Origin: an uncultured Pseudomonadota bacterium
Lineage (GTDB): Bacteria > Pseudomonadota > Gammaproteobacteria > Burkholderiales > Burkholderiaceae_C
Length of the DNA stretch: 6,613 nt
Direction of reading: 5' to 3'
Assembly: GCA_900320815.1 (NCBI GenBank)
Contig: ONTY01000077.1
Location: 1-6,613, forward strand
Shown here: positions 4,772 to 6,613 of the stretch, piece after piece
How positions within the stretch are numbered: the first letter of the stretch is position 1
Layout: the number at the start of each line of letters is the position of its first letter
The notes under the pieces: generated by a model
Databases searched by the model: none
What the model was told of the DNA's origin: nothing
The model's input: the letters and a program-made list of their open reading frames with translations, nothing else
Program-made: the position numbers and the translations under genes

Positions 4772-5674
4772 TTACTGCGGCCAGAGAATGCGCCCCTCCA
4801 GCGCCTCCCACACGCCGCGCAAGCCATCGGGCAGCGGAGGCAGAGCGCCCAGATTGATGCGGCTTTCGCTGGGGCTGTGAAAATCGCTGCCGCGCGAGGC
4901 AAATAATCCAAAGCGGCGCGCAATCCCGGTGTATATGCGCATATCTTCGGTGTTATGCGCGCTTTGCACCACTTCCACGCCTTCGCCGCCAAGGGCGGTA
5001 AATTGTTCAAACAGTTTGCTGCGCTGCGAGGCGCTGAATGGATATTTTCCCGGGTGCGCCATCACAGCCATGCCGCCGGCGGTGCGTATCCAGCCTATCG
5101 CCTGCTCCAGCGTGGCCCACTGCTGCGGCACAAAACAGGGGCGCCCGGTGGCAAGGAAACGCTGGAACGCCTCGCTGCTGCTGCGGCAAATGCCGCGCTC
5201 CACCAGAAAGCGCGCAAAGTGCGGGCGCGCGATGAGCTGCGGGTTGCCGGCGTGGCGTAGCGCGCCTTCAAAGGCGCCGTCGGCGCCGGTTTCGCGCTCC
5301 ACCAGGCGCGCCATCTCGCGTGCACGCGGCGTGCGGCTGGCGCGCACGCCATCGATCCCGGCGGCAAGTGCTGCGTTGCCCGGGTCAACGCCCAGCCCCA
5401 CGATGTGCACGGTTACATCGTGCCAGGTGGTGGAGAGTTCTGAGCCGGTAAGGTAGGCAACGCCCGCTGCACTTGCTGCTTGTTGTGCATCATATAAACC
5501 TGCAATGGTATCGTGGTCGGTGAGTGCCCAGAGGTCGACGCCAGCGGCAGCGGCGCGCTGGGCAAGTTGCGCGGGCGCGAGGGTGCCATCAGAAAACAGC
5601 GAGTGGCAGTGCAGGTCAGGATTGCGAGGGAAGTGCATTGCCCGATTATCGGGCGCGGTGTGTTGCGGGCGCAT
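4772..5674 (-). CDS. PHP domain metal-dependent phosphoesterase (YciV/RNase AM-like)
   Basis: A 300-residue PHP-domain protein. The nearest characterised relatives are E. coli YciV (RNase AM) and the 3',5'-nucleotide bisphosphate phosphatases, which use clustered metal ions to hydrolyse phosphate esters. All PHP metal motifs are present: DLHCHS (His22, His24) with Asp29, TDHDT (Asp53, His54, Asp55), Glu79, His90, ARPHFA (His152), MAHPGKY (His207) and GSDFH (Asp264, His266). Length is about as expected and the enzyme looks cytoplasmic and intact. The start is uncertain. ATG 5674 has AGG 5 bases upstream. ATG 5638 (Met13) would put DLHCHS 8 residues from the N-terminus, as is usual in the family, but has no Shine-Dalgarno. 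It is divergent from pgk. The exact substrate is inference from family. Confidence 0.88.
   Translation of the reverse strand: MRPQHTAPDNRAMHFPRNPDLHCHSLFSDGTLAPAQLAQRAAAAGVDLWALTDHDTIAGLYDAQQAASAAGVAYLTGSELSTTWHDVTVHIVGLGVDPGNAALAAGIDGVRASRTPRAREMARLVERETGADGAFEGALRHAGNPQLIARPHFARFLVERGICRSSSEAFQRFLATGRPCFVPQQWATLEQAIGWIRTAGGMAVMAHPGKYPFSASQRSKLFEQFTALGGEGVEVVQSAHNTEDMRIYTGIARRFGLFASRGSDFHSPSESRINLGALPPLPDGLRGVWEALEGRILWPQ
5640..5654. promoter_or_regulatory. Perfect 7-1-7 dyad between the PHP gene and pgk
   Basis: GCCCGAT-T-ATCGGGC is a perfect inverted repeat with a single central base. It lies 2 bases upstream of the alternative PHP start (5638) and just upstream of where a -35 would sit for the pgk -10 at 5682. 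It could be a shared operator, or a hairpin at the PHP translation start. If the PHP gene starts at 5674 the dyad lies inside its coding region. Confidence 0.4.
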
Positions 5675-5681
5675 GGCTGCC

Positions 5682-5687
5682 TACAAT
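5682..5687 (+). promoter_or_regulatory. Putative -10 element of pgk
   Basis: TACAAT, one base from the TATAAT consensus and identical to the -10 proposed for the tonB operon, lies about 65 bp upstream of the pgk ATG. The -35 at a 17-bp spacing (TGTGTT, 5659-5664) is poor. The start point would be near 5694, giving a leader of roughly 59 bases. Confidence 0.4.
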
Positions 5688-5699
5688 CTGCGCGCCGCG

Positions 5700-5720
5700 C
5701 AGCGGCAGGCACTGCCGCTG
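5700..5720 (+). promoter_or_regulatory. Stem-loop in the pgk leader
   Basis: CAGCGGCA (5700-5707) and TGCCGCTG (5713-5720) form a perfect 8-bp stem around the 5-base loop GGCAC. The stem can be extended by a G-T pair and a C-G pair. It would lie at or near the 5' end of the pgk mRNA, followed by TGTCTCTTTG. A role in mRNA stability or weak attenuation is possible; there is no clean U-tract for a terminator. The ribosome site is also odd: GAGG is about 12 bases from the ATG, with TTTTTC and a run of A in between. Confidence 0.45.
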
Positions 5721-5752
5721 TGTCTCTTTGAAACTCGAGGTTTTTCAAAAAA

Positions 5753-6613
5753 ATGCAACCCATCCGTTTTGCTGATGTTTGCGCCCAGGGCGCAGCCAAA
5801 GGGAAGCGCGTATTTATTCGCGCTGATTTGAATGCGCCGCTTTCTGCTGGCGCTGTCAGTGACGATACGCGCATCCGCGCCAGCGTGCCTGCTGTGAAAA
5901 TGGCGCTGGATGCGGGCGCGGCAGTGATGATGACCTCGCATCTGGGGCGGCCAAAAGAGGGTGAATACAGCGGCGCTGATTCACTGGCGCCAGTGGCGCA
6001 GCGCCTGGCTGAATTGCTGGGGCGCGAAGTGCCGCTGATTCGCGACTGGATTGACGGCGTGCAGGTGGCGCCTGGCGAGGTGGTGGTGCTGGAAAACTGC
6101 CGCTTTTTGAAGGGCGAAAAGAAAAACGACGGGCAGCTGGCGCGCCGTATGGCGCAGCTGTGCGATATTTATGTGAATGACGCTTTTGGCACGGCGCACC
6201 GCGCGCACGCCAGCACTGAGGGCATGGCGCGTTTTGCGCCTGTGGCGTGCGCGGGGCCGCTTTTGGCCGCTGAAATTCAGGCGCTGGCGCGGGCGCTGGA
6301 AAATCCCGCGCGCCCGTTGCTGGCGATTGTGGGCGGCAGCAAAGTCAGCACCAAGCTCACAGTGCTGCGCACGCTGGCGCAAAAAGTGGATCAGCTGATT
6401 GTGGGCGGCGGTATTGCCAATACCTTTATGCAGGCCGCTGGACTGCCGATTGGCAAAAGTCTGGCAGAGCCTGATTTGGTGGCAGAAGCGCGCGCGGTGA
6501 TGGATGCCATGGCGGCCAATGCCGACTTCAAGAACTTCATGAACCCGAACGGGGTGCGCAACAGTTACCGGTTCAACCAGGGGGGCAGCAACGTGGACTA
6601 CGCCATCGTCCCC
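5753..6613 (+). CDS. pgk: Phosphoglycerate kinase, 5' part, cut by window end and divergent after about codon 255
   Basis: The open frame runs 287 codons to the window edge without a stop. Residues 1-254 are phosphoglycerate kinase, the glycolytic enzyme that transfers phosphate from 1,3-bisphosphoglycerate to ADP. Visible family motifs are RADLN (23-27), TSHLGRP (61-67), ENCRF (114-118), [14 protein letters not shown] (142-155), GGSKVSTK (194-201, start of the nucleotide-side domain) and [11 protein letters not shown] (216-226), then [13 protein letters not shown]. Phosphoglycerate kinases usually continue here with a Gly-Ala-X-(I/V)-X-(I/L)-P-type strand. Instead an unrelated sequence follows. 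A full enzyme is about 390-400 residues, so about 140 residues of the catalytic C-terminus are missing. The ATG at 5753 starts the usual N-terminus ([10 protein letters not shown]). Confidence 0.9.
   Translation, partial: MQPIRFADVCAQGAAKGKRVFIRADLNAPLSAGAVSDDTRIRASVPAVKMALDAGAAVMMTSHLGRPKEGEYSGADSLAPVAQRLAELLGREVPLIRDWIDGVQVAPGEVVVLENCRFLKGEKKNDGQLARRMAQLCDIYVNDAFGTAHRAHASTEGMARFAPVACAGPLLAAEIQALARALENPARPLLAIVGGSKVSTKLTVLRTLAQKVDQLIVGGGIANTFMQAAGLPIGKSLAEPDLVAEARAVMDAMAANADFKNFMNPNGVRNSYRFNQGGSNVDYAIVP
6518..6613 (+). other. In-frame tail that is not phosphoglycerate kinase (probable chimeric junction)
   Basis: From about 6515-6525 to the window end the frame stays open but encodes [15 protein letters not shown], then [17 protein letters not shown], which does not resemble Pgk at this position. 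Codon use also changes. Here every Phe, Tyr, Asn, Asp and Ile codon but the first Asn ends in C, whereas the preceding pgk freely uses ATT, AAT, TTT, GAT and GAA. I do not recognise the tail's family. The simplest reading is a contig-end misjoin with DNA from another locus or organism. Confidence 0.6.

Overview
The window is GC-rich bacterial chromosomal DNA. The protein families, the gene order hemP/exbD/exbB/tonB and the residue-level look of the proteins suggest a betaproteobacterium of the order Burkholderiales, probably Comamonadaceae-like. That placement is inference from family knowledge; there is no rRNA or other marker. I see no mobile element, CRISPR array, tRNA or rRNA.

Left part (about 88-2764, minus strand): an iron/heme-uptake energisation operon, read right to left as a 28-codon membrane mini-ORF, tonB, exbB, exbD and hemP. 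ExbB and ExbD form the proton-driven inner-membrane motor, TonB carries its energy to outer-membrane receptors, and HemP is a small heme-uptake-associated protein. A good sigma-70-like promoter lies at 2735-2764. It overlaps two similar Fur-box-like sequences spaced 33 bp apart, which suggests iron repression. No TonB-dependent receptor is in the window.

Middle part (about 2886-4710): a two-gene minus-strand operon encodes a small DUF333-type lipoprotein and a flavin-reductase-family protein. The genes overlap by a GTGA and end at a strong hairpin terminator (2886-2933). Divergent from it, on the plus strand, is an exported DUF4124 protein with a coiled-coil middle and a Gly/Tyr-rich tail.

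Right part (4772-6613): a minus-strand PHP-domain phosphoesterase (YciV/RNase AM-like) is divergent from pgk (phosphoglycerate kinase), which starts at 5753 and runs off the right end. Between them are a perfect 7-1-7 dyad, a likely pgk -10 element and a hairpin in the pgk leader. Near codon 255 pgk stops looking like phosphoglycerate kinase. The last roughly 96 bases stay in frame but encode unrelated residues with different codon choice. This is the most striking anomaly, and most likely a chimeric contig end rather than biology.

Apart from that junction, the most interesting candidates are the mini-ORF in the tonB leader, the tandem Fur-like sites, and a TonB with a long Gly/Ser linker. 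I do not see convincing evidence of a wholly new system here.
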